Shown here piece by piece: positions 55,146-64,000 of a stretch of DNA of 64,000 nucleotides. Origin of the DNA: Denitratimonas tolerans (GTDB taxonomy: Bacteria > Pseudomonadota > Gammaproteobacteria > Xanthomonadales > Xanthomonadaceae). Made by a program: the position numbers and the translations under genes. The notes beneath the pieces were generated by a model. It made no database searches, was not told the DNA's origin, and saw nothing but the letters and a program-made list of their open reading frames with translations. The stretch spans positions 54,106-118,105 of the forward strand of contig NZ_JBBDHC010000012.1 in the NCBI RefSeq assembly GCF_037203605.1, given 5' to 3'. Every line of letters starts with the position of its first letter. The first letter of the stretch is position 1.

Positions 55146-55329
55146 GGTGGGGATTCGTGATTCGGGATTGGGGATTCGAAGCGCCGCGCCGATCGGAGCG
55201 GGAACGACGGGAAGCGAGGATGATCGAATGGAGCGGATGCCGATGAAGGGCGCAGTGCGAGATCGCAGGAGGGTGATACCGGGGCGGGGCGTTTCTTGCC
55301 AATCCCCACTCTCCAATCCCCAATCCCGC
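55146..55329. repeat. Inverted GGGGATT-type repeat element between ruvC and ruvA
   Basis: The left arm (55146-55180) is rich in GGGGATTCG and GGGATTGGGGATT; the right arm (55299-55329) carries the inverse complements AATCCCCACT, CCAATCCCC and AATCCC. About 118 bases lie between the arms. Together they could form a long stem and look like a small mobile or expanded repeat inserted in the gap. The message for ruvA would run through it if the genes are co-transcribed. Confidence 0.6.
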
Positions 55330-55346
55330 ACCCGCAGGGTGCACCC

Positions 55347-55946
55347 GTGATCGGCCGCCTCCGGGGCACGCTGGTCCACAAGCAGCCGCCGTGGCTGATC
55401 GTGGACGTGCAGGGCGTGGGCTACGAGCTGGAAGCGCCGATGAGCACGATCTACGACCTGCCCGAGCTGGGCAGCGAGGTGACGCTGTTCGTGCACCACG
55501 CCCAGAAGGAGGACAGCGTGGCGCTGTACGGCTTCCTGCGCGAAGCCGAGCGTCGCCTGTTCCGCGACGTGCAGAAGGTCACCGGCATCGGCGCGAAGAT
55601 CGCGCTGGCGATCCTCTCGGGCAGCAGCGTGGAGGATTTCGTGGCGCGCGTGGACGGTGGCGATACCGCGGCGCTCTCGCGCATCCCCGGCATCGGCAAG
55701 AAGACCGCCGAGCGCATCGTGCTGGAGCTGCGCGACAAGCTTGGCGGAGTTGGTGCGGGCAGCGCCGCGGTGCCATCCGCGCGCGGTGTGCCCGCTCCCG
55801 CCGACCCGCAGTCCGAAGCCGTCATCGCCCTGCAGCAGCTGGGCTTCAAGCCGGTCGAGGCGGCGCGGCTGGTGAAGGGCGCGTTCGAGCAAGGCGACGG
55901 TGCCGAGGCCATCATCCGCAAGGCGCTGAAGGCCGCCTTGAAGTAG
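55347..55946 (+). CDS. ruvA: Holliday junction branch-migration protein RuvA
   Basis: A 199-residue DNA-binding subunit of the RuvAB motor. It forms tetramers on the four-way junction. The start is GTG (VIGRLRGTLVHKQPPWLIVD) with a weak upstream GCAGGG. Two helix-hairpin-helix motifs (VTGIGAKIALAIL and IPGIGKKTAERIVLEL) and the C-terminal domain III (ALQQLGFKPVEAARLV) are present. ruvB does not follow; the next genes are convergent tamB-tamA, so the motor subunit is encoded elsewhere. Confidence 0.95.
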   Translation: MIGRLRGTLVHKQPPWLIVDVQGVGYELEAPMSTIYDLPELGSEVTLFVHHAQKEDSVALYGFLREAERRLFRDVQKVTGIGAKIALAILSGSSVEDFVARVDGGDTAALSRIPGIGKKTAERIVLELRDKLGGVGAGSAAVPSARGVPAPADPQSEAVIALQQLGFKPVEAARLVKGAFEQGDGAEAIIRKALKAALK

Positions 55947-55976
55947 GGCGAAGTCGCCTCCCGCGAGGCGCGGTTT

Positions 55977-58900
55977 TCAGCGCTCATGCCGGTAATTGAG
56001 CGCGGCGCGATTTTCGGTGCCCGAGTCGATCTGGATGTTCCACAGGCGGCTGAGCAGGTACTTGAACGTGATCACCTGCCCTGGCCCGAACAGGGCGACG
56101 CCGTAGCTGACGTGGAGCCGCGGCGAGAGCTTCTTGCCGACGGTCAGTGCCGCGCCGCCCAGAGCGCGATTGTCGGCCACTTCGATTTCGTCCACGCCCA
56201 GCTGCGCGCCCAGGTTCTTGGCCAGCAGGTTGCCGCCGAACGCAGCCGCGGCCTGGGTAAGCCGGGTTCCGTCGGCCTGTGAGGCCGAGCGCAGCGGGCG
56301 GCCGAGGATGAGATAGGAAAGCTGCTCGGCCTGGTCCATGGCCGGATCGGACCAGAGCGTCAGCTCCGGCACCAGCGCCGTGCCGCGCACCTGCACGCCG
56401 ACCGTGATCGCGTCGATCTTGCGCTGTGCGCGCACGTCCAGCGTCGGGGTGTCGATCGGCGTGGCGGTCCAGGCCACGCGGCCGCGCGTGATGGAAAGAT
56501 CCTGCCCATAAGCCTTGTAGGCACCGCCCACGTCGATCGATCCGCGCGCCGTGGTGGGCCTGCCCGGGCGTTCGTTCACGCGCAGCTGCCCGGCGAGGGT
56601 GCCGTTGAGGCCGAAGCCTTTCATGCGCACGTCCTCGCCCAGGGACACGCTGATGTCGGCATCCACCGCCACCGCACCGCCGCTGCCGGCGGCCTCGTCC
56701 ACGATCACCACGTCGCGCGAGGGTGCCTGCGTGCTTTCCAGCCGCTCCAGATCGATCCGCGCGAACGGCACCTCCACCGAACCGCGCAGCGTGAGGCGGC
56801 CGTCGGCGAGCGCCACGCGCAGGTCTGGCGAAGCGCGCACGTGCGCTTCGGGTGTCGACATCACGCTGAGGTTTTCCCCACGCAGGGTGGCCGATGCGGT
56901 GGGCTGAGCGGCATCATTCAGCGCGATTTCACCGGCCAGCGCCAACACGCCTTCGCCCATGCCCAGCGTCCCTTCCAGGACCACGCCGCGGTCCGCTCCG
57001 GATCGGGCGTGCAGCGCGCCCTCGTGCACGGTGATGCCAAGGGCCGGGAGCTGCGCGCTGAAGCCCGCGAGGTCGAGCCTGCCGTCGAACTGCGGCGCGG
57101 CGCGGGTGCCCGCGAGCGCGAGATGGCCTGCGATCCGACCCTGTGCGGCGGCGACCTGATCGCTGAATCCCGCCACGGCAGCGATATCGGACAGCAGCAG
57201 GTCCAGCGTGCCCGACAGCTCGCCATCGGCGGCAGCAGGCGAGGCCAGCCGTGCGTTTGCGCGCAGATGGCCGTCACGGCCCGGCGACGCCACCAGGCTT
57301 GCCTGCGCCTGGACGGGGTCGAGCGTTGCCGCCAAGCGGATATCGGCGAGTTCGAAAGGCGTCGAACCCGTGTCGATGACGGGTGTGACCACGAGTGACG
57401 GGATGCTCGCATCGAGCTGCGCGCGCAGTTCGCCCGCAGGACTGCGCGCGAACTGTGCGTTGGCGTCGAGTTGGCCCGCCAGCGTGATCCCGGTGCCTTC
57501 GCTTCCGCCCAGCCAGGGCGTGAGCTGGGACAGATCGAACTGGGCCAGCGCCAGGTCGCCCTCGGTGATGCCGGCGTGGCTGCTGGCGCGCAGGCACAGG
57601 GACGCCGGCGCGGCATCGAGACACGCGGGTTCGAGCGTGAGCTCACCCGATGCCGGCGCAAGCGAGACGGCTGCCGGTTCGCGCAGGTGCCAGGGCGCGT
57701 GGTCGCGCGGCTCCAGCGCCAGCGCCTGAAGCGTTCCTCGCCACAGATCGCCCTGCGCCGAAAGTCCACCGTCCAGCGCAAGGCCAGCGCGCCCGGACAG
57801 GCCGTCGAGCGCAAGCGTTGCGTGGTGCCGCGCGCGATCGCCTTCAGCCGACAGCGAGAGCAGGTCGAACGCCTGTCCGCCCAGCCTGAGGTCGCGCGCT
57901 TCAAGGCTGAGGGTGCCCGCGGACGTGCGTCCCGCGACGGCGGCGCGCAGGGCGAGGCTGGCGGCGGCCTGTTCGCCCAGGGCAAGGTTGCGCCCGTCGA
58001 TGCGGGCGGAAATTTCTGGCGCGTCGCGCCGGCCACGCAGCGCGACGCTGCCGCGCAGTTCGCCTTCGGCGGCGTCCAGCCAGTCGGAGAGCTGCAGCGG
58101 TGAGAGATCCAGCGAGGCCTCGATGCGTTCGCCCCAGGTGCCTTCACCCGCCAGCCGCGAGTCGCCCAGGCGAAGATCCAGGCGGCCCGAGCCGCTGCCG
58201 TCACCGTCGATGCGGGCGCTGACGTCTCCGCGCACGGGCAGGCCGCGCAGGCTGCCGCGGATCGGGCCGGCCTCCACCTGCCCGCGTGCGGCACCATCGA
58301 CGATGCCGCCCGACGCGCTGATCTTCGCGCTGATCGCGCCGGGCAGGCCCGGGACGATCCACGACGGGTCGAAATCGGACAGGGCCAGCTCCAGCGCGCC
58401 GTCGACTTGCGGGTCCCAGGCGATCCGGCCGTGCGCGTCCAGCCGCCCGGACGGCAGCGCCACCTGCATGGCCTCGATCGCCAGCGCCTGCATCGATCCG
58501 CGTCCGGCGAGATCCAGCGCGGCCTTTTCGCCATTGCGGCGGATATCCCCGGCCAGGCTCAGGGCATAGTCGTCGAGCGGGCCGTCGATGCGCGCCTCGC
58601 CGCCGCTTTGCAGCGGATCGCCGGCGGCCGGCAGCACCAGGTCGGCCCAGCGGGCGACCAGCGCCAGCTGCGGTTGCGCCTGCGAGCCGTCCACCGTGCC
58701 TTCCAGCGCCAGGCTGCCGCCGAGGGCACCCAGCGCGAGCGGCGCGAGGGCCAGCGCGTGCTGGTCGTAACCAAGCTGCGAGGGCCGCAGTTCGAGATCG
58801 AGGCCGCCCTGGCGCAGCGTTCCTTCGAGCGCGGCCCGTGTGAGGTCGCCGTGTGCCTCCAGCGACAGCGCGACGGGCTCGCCCTCCGCCCCGAACCATG

Positions 58901-59756
58901 AGGGACGCAGCTGCGGCGCATCCACACCGAGGTCCCAGCGCGGGTCGGCGAGCCCGCCTCGAATGTGCAGAGTGATGTGATTGGCGGGTTCCGTGGCGGT
59001 CTGCACGCTCAGCGAAAGTGCGCCGGGATCGCCGCGCAGCGCGGCGTCCACGGTGACCGGATTCGACGGCGACAGGGCGATGTCTGCGCGCGCATCGAGC
59101 GTGCCGTCCCAACCGTGCGCAGTGTCAAAGCGCGCATCGAGCCGCAGGCTGACGGGCGCGCCCTCCAGCCGCAGGTTCTGGACCGTGACGATGCCATCGG
59201 CCAGGGCGGCGCGGGTGGAAAGCGCGTGCGCGGTGAACAGCGTGGCACCGTCGCGCTGCAGCGACAGCGACGCGATTTCCAGCGCCTCGATGCGAATGGC
59301 CGGCGACAGCGAGAGTGCCGGCAGTTCGCCCGGCAGCATGATGCGCTCGGGCCACGGCGCGGGTGTCGATTGCGCGGGCGGAAGCTCGATGCGTCCGTCG
59401 GTGAGCTTCATGTGGCGCACGCGCAGCGTGCCGGAAAGGAGTGCGAGTCCGTCGATGTCGAGTTCCAGCGCCTTCAGCTCCGCGGTCACGCCGTCTGCCG
59501 CATAGCGGATCCCGTGCAGCCGCAGGCCGCCGCTGAGGCTGCCTTCGGCCTGGCTCCATTCCAGCGCGCCCGGGGCGAGCGCGTCGCGCAGCTGCTCCAG
59601 CACCAGGTCGCGCCCGGCGCCGGTCTTGAGCAGGGCCAGTGCCAGCAAGATGCCCAGCAGCGCCAGCGCCAGAAGCGATGCGACCAGCCAGCGCCAGCGC
59701 CGCCGTGCTGCGGGCGGTGCCGGCGGACTCACGTTGGCCGCGGTCGCGTCGCTCAC
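55977..59756 (-). CDS. tamB: Translocation and assembly module protein TamB
   Basis: A 1259-residue inner-membrane anchored, periplasm-spanning protein of the AsmA-like/TamB family. It bridges to TamA for outer-membrane protein and lipid transport. An N-terminal membrane helix (about 23-44) is followed by a very long beta-taco body, and the conserved C-terminal DUF490 (about 930-1259) contains LTQAAAAFGGNLLAKNLG and the end KYLLSRLWNIQIDSG. The start is GTG and its GTGA overlaps the tamA stop. Length is normal. Confidence 0.92.
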   Translation of the reverse strand: MSDATAANVSPPAPPAARRRWRWLVASLLALALLGILLALALLKTGAGRDLVLEQLRDALAPGALEWSQAEGSLSGGLRLHGIRYAADGVTAELKALELDIDGLALLSGTLRVRHMKLTDGRIELPPAQSTPAPWPERIMLPGELPALSLSPAIRIEALEIASLSLQRDGATLFTAHALSTRAALADGIVTVQNLRLEGAPVSLRLDARFDTAHGWDGTLDARADIALSPSNPVTVDAALRGDPGALSLSVQTATEPANHITLHIRGGLADPRWDLGVDAPQLRPSWFGAEGEPVALSLEAHGDLTRAALEGTLRQGGLDLELRPSQLGYDQHALALAPLALGALGGSLALEGTVDGSQAQPQLALVARWADLVLPAAGDPLQSGGEARIDGPLDDYALSLAGDIRRNGEKAALDLAGRGSMQALAIEAMQVALPSGRLDAHGRIAWDPQVDGALELALSDFDPSWIVPGLPGAISAKISASGGIVDGAARGQVEAGPIRGSLRGLPVRGDVSARIDGDGSGSGRLDLRLGDSRLAGEGTWGERIEASLDLSPLQLSDWLDAAEGELRGSVALRGRRDAPEISARIDGRNLALGEQAAASLALRAAVAGRTSAGTLSLEARDLRLGGQAFDLLSLSAEGDRARHHATLALDGLSGRAGLALDGGLSAQGDLWRGTLQALALEPRDHAPWHLREPAAVSLAPASGELTLEPACLDAAPASLCLRASSHAGITEGDLALAQFDLSQLTPWLGGSEGTGITLAGQLDANAQFARSPAGELRAQLDASIPSLVVTPVIDTGSTPFELADIRLAATLDPVQAQASLVASPGRDGHLRANARLASPAAADGELSGTLDLLLSDIAAVAGFSDQVAAAQGRIAGHLALAGTRAAPQFDGRLDLAGFSAQLPALGITVHEGALHARSGADRGVVLEGTLGMGEGVLALAGEIALNDAAQPTASATLRGENLSVMSTPEAHVRASPDLRVALADGRLTLRGSVEVPFARIDLERLESTQAPSRDVVIVDEAAGSGGAVAVDADISVSLGEDVRMKGFGLNGTLAGQLRVNERPGRPTTARGSIDVGGAYKAYGQDLSITRGRVAWTATPIDTPTLDVRAQRKIDAITVGVQVRGTALVPELTLWSDPAMDQAEQLSYLILGRPLRSASQADGTRLTQAAAAFGGNLLAKNLGAQLGVDEIEVADNRALGGAALTVGKKLSPRLHVSYGVALFGPGQVITFKYLLSRLWNIQIDSGTENRAALNYRHER

Positions 59757-61549
59757 AGGTCCGGCCCGATGTTGATGTGCAGTTCGAAGCCGGCGTTGTC
59801 GTCGAATCCTTTTGCGATATCGACGCGCACCATGCCCACGGGTGAGCGCCAGCGCAGGCCCAGGCCGGCACCCACCGAGGCACCCTCGTTGATCTCGTTG
59901 AAGGCGTTGCCGGCATCGACGAATGCCGCCGCACCCCAGGTCGGCGTGAACATGCGTTCGTACTCGGCGCTCCCGATCAGGAGGTTCTTGCCGCCGGTGG
60001 GAACGTCGTCGAGCCGGGGGCCGACGTGCTGATAGCGGTAGCCGCGAATGCTGCGGTCGCCGCCGGCGAAGAAGCGCAGCGAGGGCGGCAGCGCCTGCAG
60101 CTGGTCGGTGAAGGTGCGCCCGAGCTGGCCACGGAAAAGGAACCGGTTGTCCTGCCCCAGACTGCGGATCAGTTTGGCGTCGAACAGAAACTGGCCAAAA
60201 CTCACATCCGAACCCAGCGCCGATGCGCCGACCTTGAACTCTCCGCGCAGCGAGAAGCCGCGCGAGGGGTACATGGGGTGGTCCGCGATGATTCGCTGCG
60301 CCGAGGCGGCCGGATAGATGAGCCGTGTTTCTCCGACCTGGGCGGTGCCGCTGCGTCGCGCCTGGCGGTCGCCGATTTCGAAGTCCTCGAGCCGCGCATG
60401 CGCCGCCACGGCGAGGTTCCAGCCGCGCCAGCGGCCGCTGCGTGAGGCCACCAGCTCGGTGATGCGGGTGGTCATTACGGTGCTTTCCTCTTCGCGCCGG
60501 TTGGCACCGAAGGCGTACCAGCCCTCGGCCCAGGCGAACGCCGGGATGCGGTACTCGGCCCCGAGGCTCTTGCGCCGCTGCGCCCAGTCCAGGTGGGCGG
60601 CGAACTTGTGGCCGCGGTCGTTGACCCAGCGGCGTTCCAGCCCGAACTGCGCGCCCGCGCCCGAGTCGGTACCCATGCTCAGACCGGCGGTATAGACGCT
60701 GCGCTTGCCCGGTGCCACCGATACCGCGATCGGAACCTCATCGCCCTGCGCCTGCTCGGTGTCGGGGCGCACGTCGATGTAGCCGAAGTAGTCCAGTTCG
60801 GTCAGGCGCTGGTGCAACTGCAGCAGCGAATCCTGCTCGTAGGGTTCGCCCTGGCGGTAGGGCACGGTCTTTTCCAGCAGGGAGCGGCGGATGTGCGAGC
60901 CTTCGATCTGCGTTTCGCCGAAGTGGTAGCGGATGCCGCTGTTCCAGGCCAGATCGATGCGGGCGGCATTCCGGGTGCGCGTCACTTCCACCGCGTGGCG
61001 CTCCATCTCCGCGTCGAAGTAGCCGCGCGCCAGAAGCGCGCGCTGGATTGCGAGCTTGCCGCGCTCGTAGGCGGCGTGGTCCAGCAGCGCGCCGGTGTGC
61101 AGCGGGAAGGTGGCCAGCGACGCGCGTATCGACTCGTCCCTCAGGGCTTCACCCTCGAGGTGCAGCGCGAGCGCATCCACGCGCACCGGTTCACCCGGTT
61201 TCACGGTGATGGTCACGTTCGCCGTTCCGCCCTTGCGCTCGACCGCGATGTCGGCACCGGCGGCATAGAAGCCATAGGGCTGCAGCGCCGTGGAGACTTC
61301 ATCGGGAACCCGGCGCAGGAGGTAGGCCAGGCGCGGTTCTTCCAGCGCGGCGCGGCCGGCGTCGTCCAGTCGCAGGAGCGACAGCGACTTGCGCACGTTG
61401 TCCAGCGCCTCGCCTTCGATGCCGGTCACGCGCACCGCCCCAAGCACCTGCGCGCCGGCTGCGACGGGCAGGAGGAGGGTGATCAGCAGCGTGGTGGTTG
61501 CACTCGTGCGCACGATGGATCTTGCGGCGGGCCCGGAGCCGGCAAGCAT
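59753..61549 (-). CDS. tamA: Outer-membrane assembly protein TamA (Omp85 family)
   Basis: An Omp85-family barrel of about 598 residues with N-terminal POTRA domains (about residues 30-270) and a 16-strand barrel. Signature segments are FFAGGDRSIRGYRYQHVGP and the end GFELHINIGPDL. It works with TamB, which overlaps it by four bases. The signal peptide is ILLTLLLPVAAGAQ-like near residue 30 of the ATG reading. An alternative GTG at 61513 would give a more standard signal peptide of about 23 residues, so the exact start is uncertain. Confidence 0.9.
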   Translation of the reverse strand: MLAGSGPAARSIVRTSATTTLLITLLLPVAAGAQVLGAVRVTGIEGEALDNVRKSLSLLRLDDAGRAALEEPRLAYLLRRVPDEVSTALQPYGFYAAGADIAVERKGGTANVTITVKPGEPVRVDALALHLEGEALRDESIRASLATFPLHTGALLDHAAYERGKLAIQRALLARGYFDAEMERHAVEVTRTRNAARIDLAWNSGIRYHFGETQIEGSHIRRSLLEKTVPYRQGEPYEQDSLLQLHQRLTELDYFGYIDVRPDTEQAQGDEVPIAVSVAPGKRSVYTAGLSMGTDSGAGAQFGLERRWVNDRGHKFAAHLDWAQRRKSLGAEYRIPAFAWAEGWYAFGANRREEESTVMTTRITELVASRSGRWRGWNLAVAAHARLEDFEIGDRQARRSGTAQVGETRLIYPAASAQRIIADHPMYPSRGFSLRGEFKVGASALGSDVSFGQFLFDAKLIRSLGQDNRFLFRGQLGRTFTDQLQALPPSLRFFAGGDRSIRGYRYQHVGPRLDDVPTGGKNLLIGSAEYERMFTPTWGAAAFVDAGNAFNEINEGASVGAGLGLRWRSPVGMVRVDIAKGFDDNAGFELHINIGPDL

Positions 61550-61683
61550 ACCCGTGCCCAACCGTCGCCCGCCGCCCCGAAGTATGAATCGGCGCTGGCC
61601 ATGCGGACCGTCGTCGCGACCGACTCAACCCCGGCGGATCGGGTGCGGCGTTACAGCCGCCACCCAACCCGGAGATCGCCGTC

Positions 61684-62448
61684 ATGTCGAGAAGCATCCT
61701 GCTTGCCCTGTGTGTCCTGATCCCCTGCCTGTCGCTGCCGGCGGCCCGTGCGCATGGCGCGTTGGTCGAGATGTCCGTGATCGATCGCGACAGCGGCGCA
61801 GTGTTGATCCAGTATCCGGCGCGCGGGGAGCGCTGGATCGAAGGCATTCCCGGCCAGCGCTATGCCATCCGGCTGCAGAACCGGACCAGTGAGCGGGTGC
61901 TGGTGGTGCTGAGCGTGGACGGCGTCAACGCCGTCAGCGGGCAGACCGCCGATCCGGGCCAGGCGGGCTACGTGCTCGATCCCTGGCAGAGCACCGAGGT
62001 GGCGGGTTGGCGCAAGAGTCTTTCCGACGTGGCGGCGTTCGAATTCGCACCGCTGCCCGACAGCTACGCCGCGCGCACCGGGCGACCGGACAATGTCGGC
62101 GTCATCGGGATCGCCGTGTTCCGCGAAAAGCGCGTGCGCCCGATGCCCAAATCCAAGGTATCCGCGCGCCAGGCGCAGGAGTCCACGGCGGATGCCGCAG
62201 CGGAGCGTAGCGTGGCCGCTGTGCCGCCCATGGCACCCGGCCCCTCGCTCGGGACCGGCCACGGTGCGCGCGAGTATTCCCCGGTGCGCCAGACGCGCTT
62301 CGAGCGGGCCGGTTCGCGCCCGAACGAGACGGTCGCGCTACGCTACGACCGGCGCGAGAACCTCATTGCGATGGGGATTCTGCCCGCGCCCGGTGCGTGG
62401 GCACGCCATCCCGATCCGTTCCCGGGCGGCTTTGTACCTGATCCGTGA
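61684..62448 (+). CDS. Secreted protein of unknown function
   Basis: A 254-residue exported protein with a clear signal peptide (about 1-24, ending ARAHG). The mature part opens VEMSVIDRDSGAVLIQYPARGERWIEGIPGQRY, which reads as a beta-rich domain. It includes RVLVVLSVDGVNAVSGQTADPGQAGYVL and is followed by an Ala/Pro-rich low-complexity middle. Similar proteins are common as hypotheticals in beta- and gammaproteobacteria. No enzyme motif is seen. The start ATG at 61684 is the natural signal-peptide start. Confidence 0.7.
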   Translation: MSRSILLALCVLIPCLSLPAARAHGALVEMSVIDRDSGAVLIQYPARGERWIEGIPGQRYAIRLQNRTSERVLVVLSVDGVNAVSGQTADPGQAGYVLDPWQSTEVAGWRKSLSDVAAFEFAPLPDSYAARTGRPDNVGVIGIAVFREKRVRPMPKSKVSARQAQESTADAAAERSVAAVPPMAPGPSLGTGHGAREYSPVRQTRFERAGSRPNETVALRYDRRENLIAMGILPAPGAWARHPDPFPGGFVPDP

Positions 62449-62476
62449 TTCCTCGCCGCCGCGTCACCGCGCAGGA

Positions 62477-62611
62477 TCAGCGCTTGGCGGCGTCCTCGAT
62501 TTTCTCGCCGGCTTTCTGGATGTCCTTGCCGGCACCTTCGATGGTGTTGCAGCCGCCCAGCACTACGGCGGCCGCGATGGCGAGAAGGAGGAGGCGGAGG
62601 TTTCGTGTCAT
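62477..62611 (-). CDS. ecnB: Entericidin A/B family lipoprotein
   Basis: A 44-residue small lipoprotein. The signal ends in the lipobox VLGGC with the lipidated Cys, followed by NTIEGAGKDIQKAGEKIEDAAKR, an amphipathic helix typical of entericidins. In E. coli the EcnA/EcnB pair modulates cell death in stationary phase. Here only one copy is seen. The ATG at 62611 is chosen since the longer frame places extra sequence before the signal peptide. Confidence 0.85.
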   Translation of the reverse strand: MTRNLRLLLLAIAAAVVLGGCNTIEGAGKDIQKAGEKIEDAAKR

Positions 62612-62704
62612 CGTCGGCAATGTCCTGAGTGTGCCGGGGCTGAAGTGTAACCAGGCTCGCCCCGGCATGCGCAAGTGCCCATGCCGCCGCGGTGCGCGTT
62701 GCGT

Positions 62705-63625
62705 TCATCGCATCAGGGTGGATTTCCCGAACAGGCTTTCCACCAGGTCCACCGCGAGCTGCGCGGTTTTGTTGTGCAGGTCGAAGGCCGGGTTGAGTTC
62801 GACGATGTCGAGCGAGCCCAGCCGGCCGGAGTCGGCGATCATTTCCATCACCAGCTGCGCCTCGCGGTAGTTGGGCCCACCCGACACCGTGGTGCCGACG
62901 CCCGGCGCGATGGCGGGATCGAGGAAATCCACATCGAAGCTGACGTGCAGGTGGGTGTCCTCGTCCACGCCGTAAAGCGCCTGCGTCATCACCTGGCGGA
63001 TGCCGATTTCGTCGATGTAGCGCATGTCGTAGATGTCCAGACCCACCTCGCGCACCAGGCGGCGTTCTCCCTCGTCCACCGAACGCACGCCGATCTGGCG
63101 GATCTGGTCGGGAAGGAGCATCGGAGCCTCCCCCGAGAGGTGGGTGAGCGCCCGCGGCCCGATGCCGAACAGGCAGGCGACCGGCATCCCGTGGACATTG
63201 CCGCTGGGCGTCAGCTCGCTGGTGTTGAAGTCGGCGTGGGCATCGAGCCACAGCACGCGCAAGGTGCGGCCGTTCTGGCGGCAATGCCGTGCGACCGCGG
63301 TGATCGAGCCAAGGCCGAGGCTGTGGTCGCCGCCCAGCAAAATCGGCAGGCGATCCGACGCCAGCGCCGCACCTACCGCATCCATCGTTGCGCGGTTCCA
63401 GGCCACGACTTCGTCCAGGTGGCGGTACCCGTCCACTGGCGGAAGCCAGGGATTGAGCGGGCCACCGATGTTCCCGGTATCAAAAACATCCAGTCCGCGC
63501 GCGCGCAGCGCCTGCACGATGCCGGCCACGCGCAGGGCCTCGGGGCCCATCGACGCGCCACGGTGCCCGGCACCGATGTCGGTGGGCGCACCGATCAGCG
63601 CGACCCTGGTTTCGCGCGCGCTCAT
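62705..63625 (-). CDS. rocF: Arginase
   Basis: A 306-residue manganese ureohydrolase that splits arginine into ornithine and urea. The metal-binding segments are GGDHSLGLGS, WLDAHADFNTSE and DVDFLDPAIAPGVGTTV, with all expected His and Asp residues. The ATG at 63625 (MSARETRVALIGAPTDIGAG) gives the family length. It is separated from the entericidin gene by 93 bases on the same strand. No urease or arginine operon is adjacent. Agmatinase-like specificity cannot be excluded but the arginase pattern is better. Confidence 0.93.
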   Translation of the reverse strand: MSARETRVALIGAPTDIGAGHRGASMGPEALRVAGIVQALRARGLDVFDTGNIGGPLNPWLPPVDGYRHLDEVVAWNRATMDAVGAALASDRLPILLGGDHSLGLGSITAVARHCRQNGRTLRVLWLDAHADFNTSELTPSGNVHGMPVACLFGIGPRALTHLSGEAPMLLPDQIRQIGVRSVDEGERRLVREVGLDIYDMRYIDEIGIRQVMTQALYGVDEDTHLHVSFDVDFLDPAIAPGVGTTVSGGPNYREAQLVMEMIADSGRLGSLDIVELNPAFDLHNKTAQLAVDLVESLFGKSTLMR

Positions 63626-64000
63626 CGCGCCACCTGTGGTGCGGCCCGATGCGGGCGCGTCCGCTCGACGCGGCGTGCGGGCTGGATGCGTAATGCCATG
63701 GGGGAGACCTCGGAATGCCGATGAAGCGGACAGCATAGCGATGGCGGCCGCACGGACCAATCGGTGCGTGACGGTCAGGCGAGGGCGGCGCATGGTCGTA
63801 GATCGCTCTGACCGGCCAGCGCGCCGCGACGATGCGCGTGGGTGCGGCAGCCTAGGGTGTTGACAACCATGCGACATGGTGTAGGATGGCGGGCTCGCTT
63901 GGACGTTTTGCCCGCTCTGTGGAGCAGCGAAACGGACGCGCCGGGGGTCGGAGCGCAGGTGTTGACGGTTCCGGAAACTGGTGTAAGATGAGCGGCTCCC
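63626..64000 (+). promoter_or_regulatory. Tandem strong sigma-70 promoters at the right edge
   Basis: The 375-base end contains two near-identical promoters 102 bases apart. P1 is TTGACA (63860-63865), 16-base spacer, TAGGAT (63882-63887). P2 is TTGACG (63962-63967), 16-base spacer, TAAGAT (63984-63989). Both -10 regions share GGTGTA and are followed by GC-rich discriminators (GGCGGG, GAGCGGCTCCC). This layout is typical of stable-RNA or ribosomal operons under stringent control. The gene served lies beyond the window. Nothing else is evident in the gap. Confidence 0.6.

Overview
The window is high-GC, densely coded DNA with short intergenic gaps and many stop/start overlaps. Gene content and order point to a gammaproteobacterium of the Xanthomonadales (Lysobacterales). 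The clues are pepA-holC divergent from lptF-lptG, gmk-rpoZ-spoT-ridA-recG, petABC followed by sspAB, yebC-ruvC-ruvA, a CGFS glutaredoxin carrying a rhodanese domain, and tamA-tamB. No tRNA, rRNA, intact insertion sequence or CRISPR array was seen. The species cannot be named from this stretch.

Layout. 1-1395: the 5' part of a type I restriction-modification methylase (hsdM) next to holC-pepA. 3.5-5.8 kb: lptF-lptG, the inner-membrane half of the LPS exporter. 5.8-8.0 kb: a Cys/Met-metabolism PLP enzyme and a three-domain glutaredoxin. 8.2-14.6 kb: a small lipoprotein, gmk, rpoZ, spoT, ridA and recG. 14.6-17.8 kb: a Fic AMPylase-type protein and a secreted choice-of-anchor-D protein. 18-25.7 kb: uvrB, a membrane-anchored phosphodiesterase, a Ser/Thr kinase fused to a formylglycine-enzyme-like domain, and a lone hutU. 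25.7-26.9 kb: a gene-poor accessory patch with a broken phage tail gene, a MITE-like repeat and unusual small ORFs. 27-33.5 kb: tpm, two peptidases, mscL, a fumarylacetoacetase-family enzyme and a PilR-like sigma-54 regulator. 33.5-37.1 kb: an NAD-salvage operon (pncB-pncA-GNAT-nitrilase). 37.3-40.4 kb: a TonB receptor behind a Fur-like box, then a HEPN protein. 40.4-48.6 kb: miaB, a lytic transglycosylase, an HtrA protease, petABC (cytochrome bc1), sspA-sspB and a DUF3301 protein. 48.8-52 kb: a nitric oxide reductase operon. 52-64 kb: a nucleotidase and nadK, yebC-ruvC-ruvA, tamB-tamA, an entericidin, an arginase, and two tandem stable-RNA-type promoters at the right edge.

The most interesting locus is the nor operon. 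It has a near-perfect FNR/DNR box placed where a class II activator should sit. The genes that follow are a 90-residue two-helix membrane protein overlapping norC, a NorC with a second haem-c domain resembling the tail of cytochrome oxidase subunit II, and a canonical NorB. The cytochrome bc1 genes lie only a few kilobases upstream, so electron supply and NO reduction are physically close. The 25.7-26.9 kb patch is the other place where ordinary housekeeping annotation does not explain the sequence.
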